47,681 nt of DNA from Streptomyces sp. TRM64462 (GTDB lineage Bacteria; Actinomycetota; Actinomycetes; Streptomycetales; Streptomycetaceae). The notes under the pieces are model-generated. The model was not told the origin of the DNA. It did no database searches and saw only the letters and a program-made list of their open reading frames with translations. Position 1 is the first letter of the stretch. The number at the start of each line of letters is the position of its first letter. The DNA is taken from positions 1 to 47,681 of the forward strand of contig NZ_JABWDV010000203.1 of NCBI RefSeq assembly GCF_013362995.1, in the 5' to 3' direction. Shown piece by piece: positions 1 to 9,475 of the stretch. Made by a program: the position numbers and the translations under genes.

Positions 1-1096
1 GCCGGGCGAGGAGCGCGGGGAGCAGGGCGGGGCGGCGTACGAGGAGGGCGGTGAGGCACGCGGTGAGCCCGGCGCCGTATCCGTACGCCTGGTTGCGCAG
101 GTCCTGCCAGGTCTCGCGGTGGTGGTGCCAGACGACGGCGTCGGGCGTGTAGCGGAGCCGGTGCCCGGCGGTGAGGACGCGGACGAACCCGTACAGGTCG
201 TCGCCGCCGCGGGCCGGTGTTCCGGTGCCGGTGGCGGGGTCGAAGCCGCCGACGGCCTTCAGCGCCCGGGTGCGGAAGGCCATGTTGGCGCCGGAGCCGA
301 AGCGCCCGGCGGTGAACGGGAAGAGGGGCTCGTCGGGTGGCGGCCGGTGCGGGTCGTAGTCGCGTACCGCGAATCCCTTGGCGAAGCCGCCGTGGCTCTC
401 CAGCAGGACCTGCGCGGGCGTCCGGAGGCGGGCGGGCAGGATCAGGCCGGTGACGCAGCCGATGCGCGGGTCCGCGGCGAAGGGCGCGGTGAGGGCGGTG
501 AGCCAGTGCGGGTCGGCGATGACGTCGTCGTCGGTGAAGGCCAGGACGTCGCTGTCCGGGCCGGCCGCGGCGATGCCCCGGTTGTGGGCGGCGGCGAGGC
601 CGGGCGTGTCCTCGCGTACGTAACGGACGCCGCGGTCACCGTACTTGTGGCGCACGAGGTCCTCGGTGGCGGAGGTCAGGGGCGCGTTGTCGACGACGAG
701 GACGTCGTGGTCGGGGTGGTCCTGGCCGAGGAGCGAGTCGAGGCAGCGGGCGAGCTGTCCGGCGCGTTCGCGGGTGGCGACGACGACGGTGGCGCGGGGC
801 GGGCGGACGGCCGGTTCGGGTTCCGGTTCCGGTTCCGCCCGGTGGCGGCCGAGCTTTCGGCGGGCGAGGGCGGCGAGGTGGCGGGCGGGGTCGTCGTCGC
901 CGTCCGGGAGGCGGGTGAGCAGCGTGGCGGCGGGCCGGCCGCGGAGGCGGACGAGGACGTAGACGGGCCCGCCGGGTGCGGGGGGCGGGGCGCCGGGGGC
1001 GGGCCGTAAGGAGAGGGGCGCGCCGTCGGCCCCGTCGAGGTCGAGCTCCAGGACACCGACGGGCGCGGCGAGCGTACCGCCGGGTGCGTCATCCAT
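1..1096 (-). CDS. Family 2 glycosyltransferase (C-terminus beyond window)
   Basis: The reading frame enters from the right at an ATG at 1096 and runs off the left edge, giving about 365 visible residues. After an N-terminal part of about 100 residues come the GT-A hallmarks: a VVVATRER strand (about 104-111), VLVVDNAP (132-139), and a TDDDV metal/nucleotide-sugar motif near 188-192, then a GGDD motif further on. It probably transfers a sugar from a nucleotide donor to a cell-surface glycan. The ATG overlaps the stop of the upstream CelD-like gene by 8 nt, so the two are translationally coupled. Leu30 is encoded by TTA (1007-1009), so translation should need the bldA tRNA. The natural acceptor cannot be told. 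Confidence 0.85.
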   Translation of the reverse strand, partial: MDDAPGGTLAAPVGVLELDLDGADGAPLSLRPAPGAPPPAPGGPVYVLVRLRGRPAATLLTRLPDGDDDPARHLAALARRKLGRHRAEPEPEPEPAVRPPRATVVVATRERAGQLARCLDSLLGQDHPDHDVLVVDNAPLTSATEDLVRHKYGDRGVRYVREDTPGLAAAHNRGIAAAGPDSDVLAFTDDDVIADPHWLTALTAPFAADPRIGCVTGLILPARLRTPAQVLLESHGGFAKGFAVRDYDPHRPPPDEPLFPFTAGRFGSGANMAFRTRALKAVGGFDPATGTGTPARGGDDLYGFVRVLTAGHRLRYTPDAVVWHHHRETWQDLRNQAYGYGAGLTACLTALLVRRPALLPALLAR

Positions 1097-2246
1097 GGGT
1101 CCCATGGGTCCGCCCACGAAGCCTCCCCACCTGGTTGAGGGCGCGCCGGCCGTGGTCGGCGAGCCGGGGACGGTTGCGTACGTAGCTGTGGGCGCGGCGT
1201 ACGGGCTCGCGGCCGAGCCAGTGCAGCGCGGCGCCCGTACCGGGCCGTACGCAGGCACCTTCGTGGACCTGGAGCTCCCCCGTCTTGAGGGAGTCCTTGT
1301 ACTCGGCGGCGCCCCGCCCCAGGTCGAGCATGCCGATGCCTTCGCGTGCGGCGGCCTCGGCCATGCGCAGGTGCAGGACGAGGCCGGGCGAGTACTTGGC
1401 GAAGGCCGGGTCGTAGGAGGGGAACCAGCAGGACAGCACGGTGCGGGAGCGGAGCCCGAAGTGCGCGGCGACGGGCCGCTCGCCCGCGTACAGGACGGAC
1501 AGGACACCGGAGCAGCCGGGTGCGCGGGTGCGGTGCAGGTCGCGGACGAGGCGGCTGATCCAGGCCTGGGCGAACCGGTCGCGGCGGCCGGTGCGCCGGT
1601 ACTGGGCGGACTTCCAGGCCATCAGGGTGCGCAGGGCGCGCGGATCGGCCTCGTCGAACACGAACCGCAGCCCGCCGTCGGCCTCGCTCCGCCGCCCGAG
1701 TCTGCGCTCCTTGGCGAGGGTGGTCCGCAGGAACTTGGGCGACTGCTCGCGCAGGAGCGCCTCGTACGCGGCGTACCCGTCACCGATGTCGATGACGGGC
1801 GAGGAGAACGATTCGGCGACGCCGTGCGCGAAGAGGTCCTGCCCGGCTTCGAGGTTGTCGAACTCCCAGGCGGAGAGCCGGCAGGCGCGCAGCAGCCCGC
1901 GCGCGGACAGGGCCAGCCCGGGCCGCAGGACGGCCCCTTGGCAGTCGGACACGCCGAACCCGATGGCACGCCCGATGCCGAGCGCCCCTCTCTCGTACGG
2001 AAAGAACCCGAGCGGCTCGTCGTCCTCGCCGCGCAGCACGGCGACCCGGGCGGTACGGGGCCGGGCGCGGCCGACGGCGAGGGTGAACTCGGGCTCCATG
2101 AACGGGTTGGCGGGCCCGCCGCCGCGCTTGGCCCGCAGCTCCCGCCAGACGTCGACCTCACGCGCGGTCAGATCCTGCGGCGCGACGACCCGCGCCCGTA
2201 TCCGCACCTCGCCGTCGCGTACCCCACCGTCACGTGCACCGCTCAA
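1089..2246 (-). CDS. CelD/BcsL-family GNAT acyltransferase
   Basis: This 385-residue protein has the GNAT-like fold typical of 'cellulose biosynthesis protein CelD' proteins. Its central and C-terminal part (about 215-340) carries the segments LMAWKSAQYRRTG, VAAHFGLRS and KYSPGLVLHLRM, with LDLGRGAAEYK near the end. Such proteins are thought to acylate cell-surface polysaccharides or their precursors. The pairing with a coupled glycosyltransferase (8-nt overlap downstream) supports a role in glycan assembly. The start is uncertain: TTG at 2246 has a G-rich stretch in front of it, and a GTG at 2207 is the alternative. The substrate is unknown. Confidence 0.75.
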   Translation of the reverse strand: MSGARDGGVRDGEVRIRARVVAPQDLTAREVDVWRELRAKRGGGPANPFMEPEFTLAVGRARPRTARVAVLRGEDDEPLGFFPYERGALGIGRAIGFGVSDCQGAVLRPGLALSARGLLRACRLSAWEFDNLEAGQDLFAHGVAESFSSPVIDIGDGYAAYEALLREQSPKFLRTTLAKERRLGRRSEADGGLRFVFDEADPRALRTLMAWKSAQYRRTGRRDRFAQAWISRLVRDLHRTRAPGCSGVLSVLYAGERPVAAHFGLRSRTVLSCWFPSYDPAFAKYSPGLVLHLRMAEAAAREGIGMLDLGRGAAEYKDSLKTGELQVHEGACVRPGTGAALHWLGREPVRRAHSYVRNRPRLADHGRRALNQVGRLRGRTHGTHG

Positions 2247-2407
2247 CTCGGACCCCCCGGTCTCCCCCTGAGTCTTGCTGGAACAGGACGGTACCGGTGG
2301 ACATCCCTCCAGGACAGGGTCAATCGCCCAAGTTGTGACCGACCCGGGACGCGGGGTGCCCGGCCGGGCACCGGTGCAGCGCCGCTACCGCGCCGCTACC
2401 GCGCCGG

Positions 2408-2809
2408 TCAGGGCTGGTCGTCGTACCAGGCGAAGGCGGCGATCCGCCAGCCCTCGGCAGTGCGGACGAACTGGATGGTCTTCGTCCCGCCGCCCTCGAA
2501 CGGCTCACCGTCCAGGATCCCGGACTTGCGGTACTCACCGAACCGCGACGCGATGTCACCCGCGATCTCGGTGCGCTCGGAGGTCTCCCACTCGGAGAAC
2601 TCGACCAGCCGCCCGTCGGCCGGCAGCCGTCGGCGGGGCTCGATGAACTCCTCCACGGTGTAGACCGTGAACTGCGGGCCGGTCATGACGATCACCCCAC
2701 CGGGAATCACCAGCCGCCGGATCCGCTCCAGGCCGGCGGCCTTGCCGCCCCGGTTGTCGAAGGAACCGAAGAACTCGGCGGTGACGGCGTCGATTTCGGC
2801 CTTGGACAC
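2408..2809 (-). CDS. Conserved hypothetical protein, SnoaL/DUF4440-like
   Basis: A 133-residue protein starting at GTG 2809 (VSKAEIDAV). The pattern of an N-terminal helix pair (AEFFGSFDNRGG), a central strand segment (GVIVMTGPQFTVYTVEEFI) and a closing strand pair (TIQFVRTAEGWRIAAFAWYDD) matches the NTF2-like fold of SnoaL/DUF4440 proteins. The final 'TxEGWRIAAFxW' strand is the most characteristic part. Members are often small-ligand-binding or of unknown role. It is separated from its neighbours by 80-160 nt and no operon partner is obvious. The function cannot be assigned. Confidence 0.75.
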   Translation of the reverse strand: MSKAEIDAVTAEFFGSFDNRGGKAAGLERIRRLVIPGGVIVMTGPQFTVYTVEEFIEPRRRLPADGRLVEFSEWETSERTEIAGDIASRFGEYRKSGILDGEPFEGGGTKTIQFVRTAEGWRIAAFAWYDDQP

Positions 2810-2889
2810 GGCGCGACGGTAACACGCACCTGCTGTCCGGGGGGGTCGGTCGCGTGAGGAACCGTAGCGGCGCGAGGGATCGGGCGACG

Positions 2890-3252
2890 TCAGCTCTTCA
2901 GGCGCTCCGCCAGTTCCTCCGTGCCGGACAGGAACCAGGTCTGGCGGCCCCGGTTGCACTCGCGGACGAAGTCGCGCAGGGCCGGGCTGGACTCCGTGTG
3001 GCGGGAGATGTCGCCCGTGATCGCCACGCCCAGGCGGTAGTTGGCGAACTTCTGGATGATGTCGCCCGCCACGCGCGTGTGGAGGTGGAAGAACGACTCG
3101 TCGAGCCGCTCCGCCGGGATGACGACCCACTGGGCGCCCTGGTAGCCGGCGTCGCCGATGAGGTCCAGGGCGTCGGCCTCGCCGCGGATGGGGTCGCCCT
3201 CGGGCGGGCACAGCAGGACCGGCACGTCGTTGATCGTCTCCAGGGTGGTCAT
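2890..3252 (-). CDS. DUF4180 domain protein
   Basis: A 120-residue protein from ATG 3252. It matches the DUF4180 pattern: an N-terminal strand that ends in a Ile/Leu-rich stretch, a middle segment with EADALDLIGDAGYQGAQWVVIP and ERLDESFFHLHTRVAGDIIQKF, then YRLGVAITGDIS and a C-terminal helix ending TWFLSGTEELAERL. The family's biochemical role is unknown. The gene is monocistronic in appearance. Confidence is high that it is a real gene and moderate to high for the family. Confidence 0.8.
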   Translation of the reverse strand: MTTLETINDVPVLLCPPEGDPIRGEADALDLIGDAGYQGAQWVVIPAERLDESFFHLHTRVAGDIIQKFANYRLGVAITGDISRHTESSPALRDFVRECNRGRQTWFLSGTEELAERLKS

Positions 3253-3298
3253 GGGCGTCCACGCTATTCCGGGCGGTGGCGGCCGTCGACGCGTTTTC

Positions 3299-4345
3299 CT
3301 ATTGGATGGCGACGCCGTGCGGGTGGCCGGGGTCGGCCGGGCAGGTGAAGACGTACAGTTCGCCGCCTCGGCCGACCGTGACCCCCGTCGGTGCGTGGCT
3401 GCCGTGCGGAGCGCGGTGGCCGTTCGGCGGCCGGTCCTCCAGCGGCATCCAGCTGCGGCTGCCGGCGTCCCACTCGGTGCTGTCGATGGCGAGCAGCGGC
3501 TCCATGGGCCGTCCGCACGCGGTGCAGTCCATCGGCATCGGGTCGGTCCTGTGCCAGGACGCGTATCCGCCGGCCTTCCAGCCGGGAGCGATCGACAGGT
3601 CGTACTGGTAGAGGACGTCCTTCGTCGCCAGCTCCTCCACCGGGCCCTCCCACGCGTCGACGCGGTCGCGCAGGTCCTCCGGGAGGAAGTCGGCGTACGG
3701 GTACTCCACGACCTGCTCCGGGTGGAGAACGCACGGCGCCGGGACGTGGCTCGCGAAGCCGACCACGGGCGGCTCCGGCTGGTCGTGGTCGGGCAGGACG
3801 GCGGCGCCGTCCACGTCGGCCGCGTGCCGCCAGCGCAGGTGCAGCGACGGCTGCCAGCCGTTGCCGTGCACGTCGAACGGGCACCAGAAGACCTGGAGCA
3901 GGTCGGCGCCGTCGGGCCCCGGCTGGAGGTCCGGGATGTCACGCCGGTACAGCTGGGCCACCGCCATCAGAGGCAGCGGGTCGCCGGGCGGCGGGCCGCC
4001 CGGCACGCGCGCGTCCTCATCGACGGCCGTCAGCAGCTCGCGGTCCTCGTCGGTGGGGCCGGGCGGTGCGCCGGGAGCCGGTTCCCGGTTCCACAGCGCG
4101 TCCAGGAGGTGCCGCTGCAGGCGGACGTGGCCGGTGCGCCGGCCGTCGCAGATGCGCTGGTGCGGGTCCGTGCACACCGGCCACGGCTCGTCCGCCGGCC
4201 ACAGCAGCGGGCCGCCCACCGAGCTGTCCCGGGCGCTCGGGGTTCCGGGGCGCGGGTGCAGCCGCGTGGCCGTACGGCGGTACGCGGCCAGCTCGGGGAA
4301 CAGGCGCTCCACGTCGAGCGGGCGGGGCGGGGTGGTGCGGGGCAT
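3299..4345 (-). CDS. Hypothetical protein, YwqG/DUF1963-like
   Basis: A 348-residue soluble protein from ATG 4345. The N-terminal segment has SSVGGPLLWPADEPWPVC, then PLPLMAVAQLYRRDIPDL and LLQVFWCPFD. These are the hallmarks of the DUF1963 (YwqG) fold, in which a two-lobed beta structure begins with a 'GG.P.LP....WP' motif. The C-terminal third has two Cys pairs (CTAC about 275-278, and a Cys near the C-terminus in VFTCPADP) that could bind a metal. No partner gene is evident. The function is unknown, and the DUF1963 call rests on motif memory only. Confidence 0.7.
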   Translation of the reverse strand: MPRTTPPRPLDVERLFPELAAYRRTATRLHPRPGTPSARDSSVGGPLLWPADEPWPVCTDPHQRICDGRRTGHVRLQRHLLDALWNREPAPGAPPGPTDEDRELLTAVDEDARVPGGPPPGDPLPLMAVAQLYRRDIPDLQPGPDGADLLQVFWCPFDVHGNGWQPSLHLRWRHAADVDGAAVLPDHDQPEPPVVGFASHVPAPCVLHPEQVVEYPYADFLPEDLRDRVDAWEGPVEELATKDVLYQYDLSIAPGWKAGGYASWHRTDPMPMDCTACGRPMEPLLAIDSTEWDAGSRSWMPLEDRPPNGHRAPHGSHAPTGVTVGRGGELYVFTCPADPGHPHGVAIQ

Positions 4346-4416
4346 CGGGTCGCGTCGTCCTCTCGGCGGGGGCGGCCCCGTACAACCTAGTCGCGTGCGG
4401 CCGCCGCCCCGGAGGA

Positions 4417-6663
4417 TTACAGCGTCGTCAACTCGTAGAAGCCCCTTCCGAAGGTCGCCGCCACCAGGCGGTTGTGGGTGGGGTCGTACTCGATGTCGTC
4501 CACCGGCACCTGGGGCATGCCCCGGCCCAGGCGGAGCCAGTGGCCCTTGCCTGTGAGGCTGGTGAAGACGCCCTGGTCCGTCGCGATGTAGAGGATGCCC
4601 GCGCGGGCCGCCACCAGGTCGTTGACCGGGGCCGGCGGGAGGTTGCCCGACAGGTCGCGCCAGGTGCGGCCGCCGTCCGTGGAGGCGTACACGTGCGGCA
4701 GCGGGGAGCCCGAGCGGTAGCCGGAGTGGGTGGTCCAGAGGTGGGCGGGGTTCTTGTCGTCCACCACGACTCGCGTCACCCAGGGGCGGTTCTCCGCCAG
4801 CTTGGTCCACGTCGTTCCGCCGTCGCGCGTCGACCAGACCCTGCCGTCGTCCGTGCCCACGTAGATCGTGCGGCCGTCCGACGCCGGGGCGATGGACGTG
4901 ATCGTGCCGTAGTTGGGGTAGTTCGGGTCCGTACCCGGGCCGCCGGTCAGGTCGGGGCTGATCGGCGTCCACGTCACGCCGCCGTCCGTGGAGCGGTTCA
5001 GGACCTCGGCGCCGTAGTACAGGATCCGCGGGTTCCTCGGGTCAAAAACAACCGGCGTGAACCAGTTGCGGCGCTTGTACGTCGTCGCGTTCGCGAAGTA
5101 CGTCAGCGTGTCGCCGCCGTCCGTGGAGCGGAAGCAGTTGCCGTACTGGTAGCAGGCGAAGACGTTGTTCTTGTCGGTCGGGTTGATCAGGTTCTCCTCG
5201 CCGTCGCCGCCGAGGTACTCGTTCCAGCCGTCGCCGCCCCACGAGCGGATCGAGCCGTTGTCCTGCGCGCCGCCCGAGACGCGGCTGGTGTCCTGCGGGG
5301 TGATCGCGGCGCTGTAGAGCTGGGTGTACGGCTGGTGGCGGGACTTGACCCAGCCGCCGTCGCCGTTCGCGTCGGAGCGGTACACGCCGCCGTCGTTCCC
5401 CAGGTAGACGCGGCCCGGGCGGCGCGGGTCCCACACCATGGCGTGATGGTCGACGTGCATGCTCGTGGAGTCGGCCGACCAGGTGCGGCCCGCGTCCTTC
5501 GTCGTGAGGAGCGCCACGCCCGCCACATGGACGTGGTCCGCGTCCGCCGGGTCCGTCCACACCTTGCCGAACCACCAGCCGAAGCTGGACTGGGAGTCGG
5601 CCAGCGCCTTGTCCGGCGGGGCCTTCGTCCACGTCTCGCCCGCGTCCGTCGAGCTGTAGAAGCCTTCGAAGGAGCCGCTCGTTCTGTTCACGATCGCGTA
5701 CAGACGGTCGCCCGATACCGCCAGGCCCATCCTTCCCACGTCCTCGCCGCGCGGCGGCAGGCCGCCCCCGAGGCGCTGCCACGTCGCGCCGTCGTCCGTC
5801 GACCGGAAGATCCCGGAGCCGACGCCTCCGTACGTACGGGCGTCGGGGCGGCGGCGGTGGTCCCACAGCACCGCGTACAGGCGGTCGCCGTCCACGACGA
5901 TCTCCGTGGCGCCCGTGAACGCGTTCTCGCCCTCCAGGATGCGCTCCCAGGTCGCGCCGCCGTCCTCAGAGCGGTACACGCCGCGGTCGCCGCCGCCGTT
6001 GTAGAGGGAGCCGGCCGCCGCGACGTACAGGCGGCGCGGGTCGGCCGGGTCGACGGTGATGGCGCTGATCGCGCCCGAGTCGCGCAGGCCGATACGGGTC
6101 CAGTGGGCGCCCCCGTCGGTGCTGCGGTACAGGCCGGTGCCCTCGTACGTGATGCTGCCGCCGCCCGGGTTCGGCTCACCCGTACCGGCGTACAGGGTGC
6201 CGTCGGGTGCGACGGCGACCGCGCCCATCGCCTGGGTCATGGCGTCCGGCCAGACCGAGTGGAACGTGGCGCCCGCGTCCGTACTGCGCCACAGGCCACC
6301 GCTGGCGGCGGCCGCGTACAGGGTGTCGGCGCGCAGCGGGTCGAGGGCGAGCGAGACGATACGGCCGCCGATGTCCGTCGGGCCGACGTTCCGCCAGCGG
6401 CCGCCGATCGCGGGGATGCGCGCCGCCTGCGCCGCCGCCTCCTCATGGGCGCGGCGCGGGATGCCCTCGCCGGGCACCGCCTTCTGCTGGTAGCGGTAGT
6501 CGGCCGGGGCCGAGGGGCCTCGGACGGGGCGGTAGATGTCGTCCGGTGACGGTTCGGAAGCCGTCGCTGTGACCGGTGGTGCCGCTGTGACCGACGGTGC
6601 GGTGAACAGCGCGGCTCCTGTGACCGCTGCGAGAACCAGCGGCAGCAGACGTCTGCGACGCAT
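4417..6663 (-). CDS. Secreted BNR/Asp-box repeat protein, sialidase/Vps10-like propeller
   Basis: A 748-residue protein. The ATG at 6663 was chosen because a GGGGAGG ribosome binding site lies about 8 nt upstream. Residues 1-28 form an Sec signal peptide (Arg-rich start, hydrophobic core, VTA-A cleavage). The rest is a beta-propeller with about ten Asp-box motifs of the form S/T-x-D-x-G-x-T/x-W, for example STDAGATF, STDGGAHW, SEDGGATW, STDDGATW, STDAGETW, TKDAGRTW, STDGGVTW, TRDGGTTW and STDGGRTW. Such proteins include sialidases, GH74 xyloglucanases and non-enzymatic binding propellers. No catalytic set could be identified, so an enzymatic activity is not claimed. It ends 72 nt before the start of the DUF1963-like gene. 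Confidence 0.85.
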   Translation of the reverse strand: MRRRRLLPLVLAAVTGAALFTAPSVTAAPPVTATASEPSPDDIYRPVRGPSAPADYRYQQKAVPGEGIPRRAHEEAAAQAARIPAIGGRWRNVGPTDIGGRIVSLALDPLRADTLYAAAASGGLWRSTDAGATFHSVWPDAMTQAMGAVAVAPDGTLYAGTGEPNPGGGSITYEGTGLYRSTDGGAHWTRIGLRDSGAISAITVDPADPRRLYVAAAGSLYNGGGDRGVYRSEDGGATWERILEGENAFTGATEIVVDGDRLYAVLWDHRRRPDARTYGGVGSGIFRSTDDGATWQRLGGGLPPRGEDVGRMGLAVSGDRLYAIVNRTSGSFEGFYSSTDAGETWTKAPPDKALADSQSSFGWWFGKVWTDPADADHVHVAGVALLTTKDAGRTWSADSTSMHVDHHAMVWDPRRPGRVYLGNDGGVYRSDANGDGGWVKSRHQPYTQLYSAAITPQDTSRVSGGAQDNGSIRSWGGDGWNEYLGGDGEENLINPTDKNNVFACYQYGNCFRSTDGGDTLTYFANATTYKRRNWFTPVVFDPRNPRILYYGAEVLNRSTDGGVTWTPISPDLTGGPGTDPNYPNYGTITSIAPASDGRTIYVGTDDGRVWSTRDGGTTWTKLAENRPWVTRVVVDDKNPAHLWTTHSGYRSGSPLPHVYASTDGGRTWRDLSGNLPPAPVNDLVAARAGILYIATDQGVFTSLTGKGHWLRLGRGMPQVPVDDIEYDPTHNRLVAATFGRGFYELTTL

Positions 6664-6739
6664 CGACAACCCTCCCCATCGCCGTGCCCGTTCCAAACGG
6701 GAACGACGGTACGGGGAGGGCCAGTTGAGGAGAAGGGGG

Positions 6740-6800
6740 CGTCTCGGCCGTTACGGCGGCCGTTACGGCGGCCGTTACGGCGGCCATCACGGCCGAGACG
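6740..6800 (-). terminator. Hairpin built on a 12-nt tandem repeat, downstream of hutI
   Basis: The 12-nt arms CGTCTCGGCCGT (6740-6751) and ACGGCCGAGACG (6789-6800) are perfectly complementary. They flank copies of a self-complementary repeat. The structure lies 19 nt beyond the hutI stop, between hutI and the next leftward gene. It is the likely terminator of the hut operon, although there is no T-tract. Confidence 0.6.
6745..6792. repeat. Four tandem 12-nt units (CGGCCGTTACGG)
   Basis: Units start at 6745, 6757, 6769 and 6781. The first three are identical and the fourth is a variant, CGGCCATCACGG. Each unit contains complementary GCCGT and ACGG(C) elements, so the array can fold in several registers within the terminator-like hairpin. 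Confidence 0.85.
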
Positions 6801-6818
6801 GGCGTCACGCCGAGACCG

Positions 6819-8078
6819 TCATCCCGCCGAGCGTACGCCCGCGCGCCAGACCGTCGAGACCAGGGGGACGCCCGGGCGGTACGCCAGGTGGACGTGGGAC
6901 GGGGCGTCCAGCAGGGCCAGGTCGGCGCGGGCGCCGGGGGTGAGGCGGCCGATGTCGGTGCGGCGCAGGGCCGCGGCGCCGCCCGCCGTGGCGGACCAGA
7001 CGGCCTCGTCGGGCGTCATGCCCATGTCCCGTACCGCCAGGGCGATGCAGAACGGCATGGACGACGAGAACGACGAGCCCGGGTTGCAGTCCGTGGACAG
7101 CGCGACCGTCGCGCCCGCGTCGAGCAGGCGGCGGGCGTCCGGCCAGTCGGCGCGGGTCGAGAACTCGGCGCCGGGGAGGAGCGTCGCGACCGTCGCGCTG
7201 TGGGCCAGGGCGTCCACGTCGGCGTCCGTGAGGTGCGTGCAGTGGTCCGCGCTCGCCGCGTCCAGCTCCACCGCGAGCTGCACGCCCGGGCCGTACGAGA
7301 GCTGGTTGGCGTGGATACGGGGGTGCAGGCCGCGCGCCTTGCCCGCGGTGAGGATCGCCCGGGCCTGGTCGCCGTCGAACGCGCCCTTCTCGCAGAACAC
7401 GTCGATCCAGCGGGCGTACGGGGCGCAGGCCTCCAGCATCTCGCCGGTGACAAGGGCGACGTATGCCGCCGGGTCGTCCGCGTGGTCAGGGGACACGATG
7501 TGCGCGCCCAGGAACGTGACCTCGTCGGTGTGGCGGGACGCGATGCGCAGGGCGCGGGCCTCGTCCTCGACCGTCAGGCCGTAGCCGGACTTCGTCTCGA
7601 AGGTGGTGGTGCCCTGGCGGAGGGCTTCATCGAGGTAGCGGGTCAGGTTGGCTTCGAGCGCGGCGTCGGTGGCGGCGCGGGTCGCCGCGACGGTCGTGCG
7701 GATGCCGCCCGCCTTGTACGGCTGCCCGGACATGCGGGCGTTGAACTCGGCGGTGCGGTCGCCCGCGAAGACCAGGTGCGAGTGGGAGTCGACGAAGCCG
7801 GGGATCGCCGCCCGGCCGTCGGCGTCGAACTGATTGTCAGTGGCGGGTGCTTTGCTTGATTCACCGATCCAGACGACGCGGTCGCCTTCGATGACGACCG
7901 CCGCGTTCTCGATCAGTCCGAGGGGGGAGCTGTCACCGAGGGAGGGGTCGTTCGTGACCAGGCTGGCGATGTTGGTGATGACGGTGGCCGTGGTGGCCGT
8001 CGGCGCGACGGTGCTGTTCGTCGTGTCGGGGCCGGCGGTCGCGGGGGGTGTGTTCGTCGGCTCGTTGGCGCTGTTCAT
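6819..8078 (-). CDS. hutI: Imidazolonepropionase
   Basis: A 419-residue amidohydrolase-superfamily enzyme that opens imidazolone-5-propionate to N-formimino-L-glutamate, the third step of histidine breakdown. Visible are the metal-binding HSH in [13 protein letters not shown] (99-101), then [28 protein letters not shown] and a STDCNPGSS segment that matches HutI. The start ATG 8078 has a good GAGGAGAGG site. Compared with usual HutI proteins it carries about 30 extra N-terminal residues rich in Thr, Ala and Pro. No alternative start codon lies between them and the first conserved strand ([12 protein letters not shown]). It is the last gene of the hut operon, 35 nt after hutF. Confidence 0.95.
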   Translation of the reverse strand: MNSANEPTNTPPATAGPDTTNSTVAPTATTATVITNIASLVTNDPSLGDSSPLGLIENAAVVIEGDRVVWIGESSKAPATDNQFDADGRAAIPGFVDSHSHLVFAGDRTAEFNARMSGQPYKAGGIRTTVAATRAATDAALEANLTRYLDEALRQGTTTFETKSGYGLTVEDEARALRIASRHTDEVTFLGAHIVSPDHADDPAAYVALVTGEMLEACAPYARWIDVFCEKGAFDGDQARAILTAGKARGLHPRIHANQLSYGPGVQLAVELDAASADHCTHLTDADVDALAHSATVATLLPGAEFSTRADWPDARRLLDAGATVALSTDCNPGSSFSSSMPFCIALAVRDMGMTPDEAVWSATAGGAAALRRTDIGRLTPGARADLALLDAPSHVHLAYRPGVPLVSTVWRAGVRSAG

Positions 8079-8113
8079 GGTGAGGGACCTCTCCTCGGGC
8101 TCCTTCGGCGCGG

Positions 8114-9475
8114 TCAGTCGTGCAGGGCGGCGATCGCGTCCCGCAGGGCCCGGGGCACGTCCTGGACCAGGGCGTGGGCTCCGTCCCGTACGACATGGCG
8201 GCCGCCCACGACTGTATGGCGCACATCCGCTGCCGACGCGGCGAATACCGCTGTCTCAGCTGCCAGACGCGGCGGCGGCCCAGCCGTCCTGACGCTGTCG
8301 AGCGCCACGGTCGTGAAGTCGGCCAGCGCGCCGGGCTCCAGGCGGCCCGCGTCGTGCCAGCCGAGCGCGGCGTGGCCGTCGGCGGTGGCGGCGCGGAGCA
8401 GCGCGGCGGCCGTCCAGTGGCCGCGGGCGCGGGTGCGGAGGCGCTCGTCCAGCTCCATGGCCCGGGCCTCCTCCAGGAGGTCGATCACGGCGTGGCTGTC
8501 GGAGCCCAGGGACAGGGGGCTGCCGGCGCGCTGGAGGGCGGCCGCCGGGCCGATACCGTCCGCGAGGTCGCGTTCGGTGGTGGGGCACATGCAGACGCCG
8601 CTGCCCGCCGCGCCGAGCAGCGCGATGTCCTCGTCGGTGAGGTGTGTGGCGTGGACGGCCGTGGTGGTCTCCGACCAGAAGCCGAAGTCGTGCAGCAGCC
8701 GCGTGGGGGTGCGGCCGTGGACGGCGAGGCACGCCTCGTTCTCGGCGGGCTGCTCGGACAGGTGGATGTGCACCGGGAAGCCCTCGGTGCGGGCGGCGAA
8801 GGTCGCGTACCCGTCCGCGTCGGAGAACGCCCGGACGGAGTGGACCGCGGCGCCGATCCGCGCGTGCTCACGGTGCTTGAGCTGGGACCAGCGCTCGTAC
8901 CAGGCGTCGGCCGAGCCGTCCCCGAACCGCAGTTGCGGGCCCTCCAGGGGCGTGTGGCCGTCGCGGGTCAGGCCGCCGTGGAGGTACACGGTGTCGAGCA
9001 GCGTGATCCGGACGCCCGCCTCGTCGGCCGCCGCGATCAGGGCCTCGCCCATGGCGTTGGGGTCGGCGTAGGGGGTGCCGCCGGGCGCGTGGTGGAGGTA
9101 GTGGAACTCACCGACGGAGGTGATGCCGGCGAGCGCCATCTCGGCGTACACGGCGCGAGCGAGGGCGTGGTACGAGTCGGGGGTCAGGCGGGACGCGGCC
9201 TGGTACATCGTCTCGCGCCAGGTCCAGAAGGTGCCCCTGTCTGCCTGGACGCGGCCGCGCAGGGCCCGGTGGAAGGCGTGGCTGTGGGCGTTGGCCAGGC
9301 CCGGGAGCGTCAGGCCGCGCAGGGCGGTGGCGCCCGGTGGCGGGGCGGTCACGTCCGTGCGGACGGCCGTGACGCGGTCCCCGGTCACGTCCAGGGCGAC
9401 GCCGTGGGCGACGGTCCCGTCCGGGAGCCAGGCGTGCTCCGCCCAGTACGTCTGCGGGGTCGTCGTCAGCGGCAT
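8114..9475 (-). CDS. hutF: Formimidoylglutamate deiminase
   Basis: A 453-residue amidohydrolase that removes ammonia from N-formimino-L-glutamate to give N-formyl-L-glutamate. Diagnostic segments are [15 protein letters not shown] (metal HSH at 64-66), [29 protein letters not shown] and [14 protein letters not shown]. Its ATG (9475) overlaps the stop of the M20 gene upstream by 10 nt. Its presence shows that the organism uses the two-step formylglutamate route, not the one-step formiminoglutamase route, so an N-formylglutamate deformylase is needed as well. Confidence 0.93.
   Translation of the reverse strand: MPLTTTPQTYWAEHAWLPDGTVAHGVALDVTGDRVTAVRTDVTAPPPGATALRGLTLPGLANAHSHAFHRALRGRVQADRGTFWTWRETMYQAASRLTPDSYHALARAVYAEMALAGITSVGEFHYLHHAPGGTPYADPNAMGEALIAAADEAGVRITLLDTVYLHGGLTRDGHTPLEGPQLRFGDGSADAWYERWSQLKHREHARIGAAVHSVRAFSDADGYATFAARTEGFPVHIHLSEQPAENEACLAVHGRTPTRLLHDFGFWSETTTAVHATHLTDEDIALLGAAGSGVCMCPTTERDLADGIGPAAALQRAGSPLSLGSDSHAVIDLLEEARAMELDERLRTRARGHWTAAALLRAATADGHAALGWHDAGRLEPGALADFTTVALDSVRTAGPPPRLAAETAVFAASAADVRHTVVGGRHVVRDGAHALVQDVPRALRDAIAALHD

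Noticed and set aside
3391..6549. 1052-codon rightward open frame
   Set aside because: It runs antisense to the DUF1963-like and Asp-box genes and has the Arg/Gly/Ala composition of an antisense frame.
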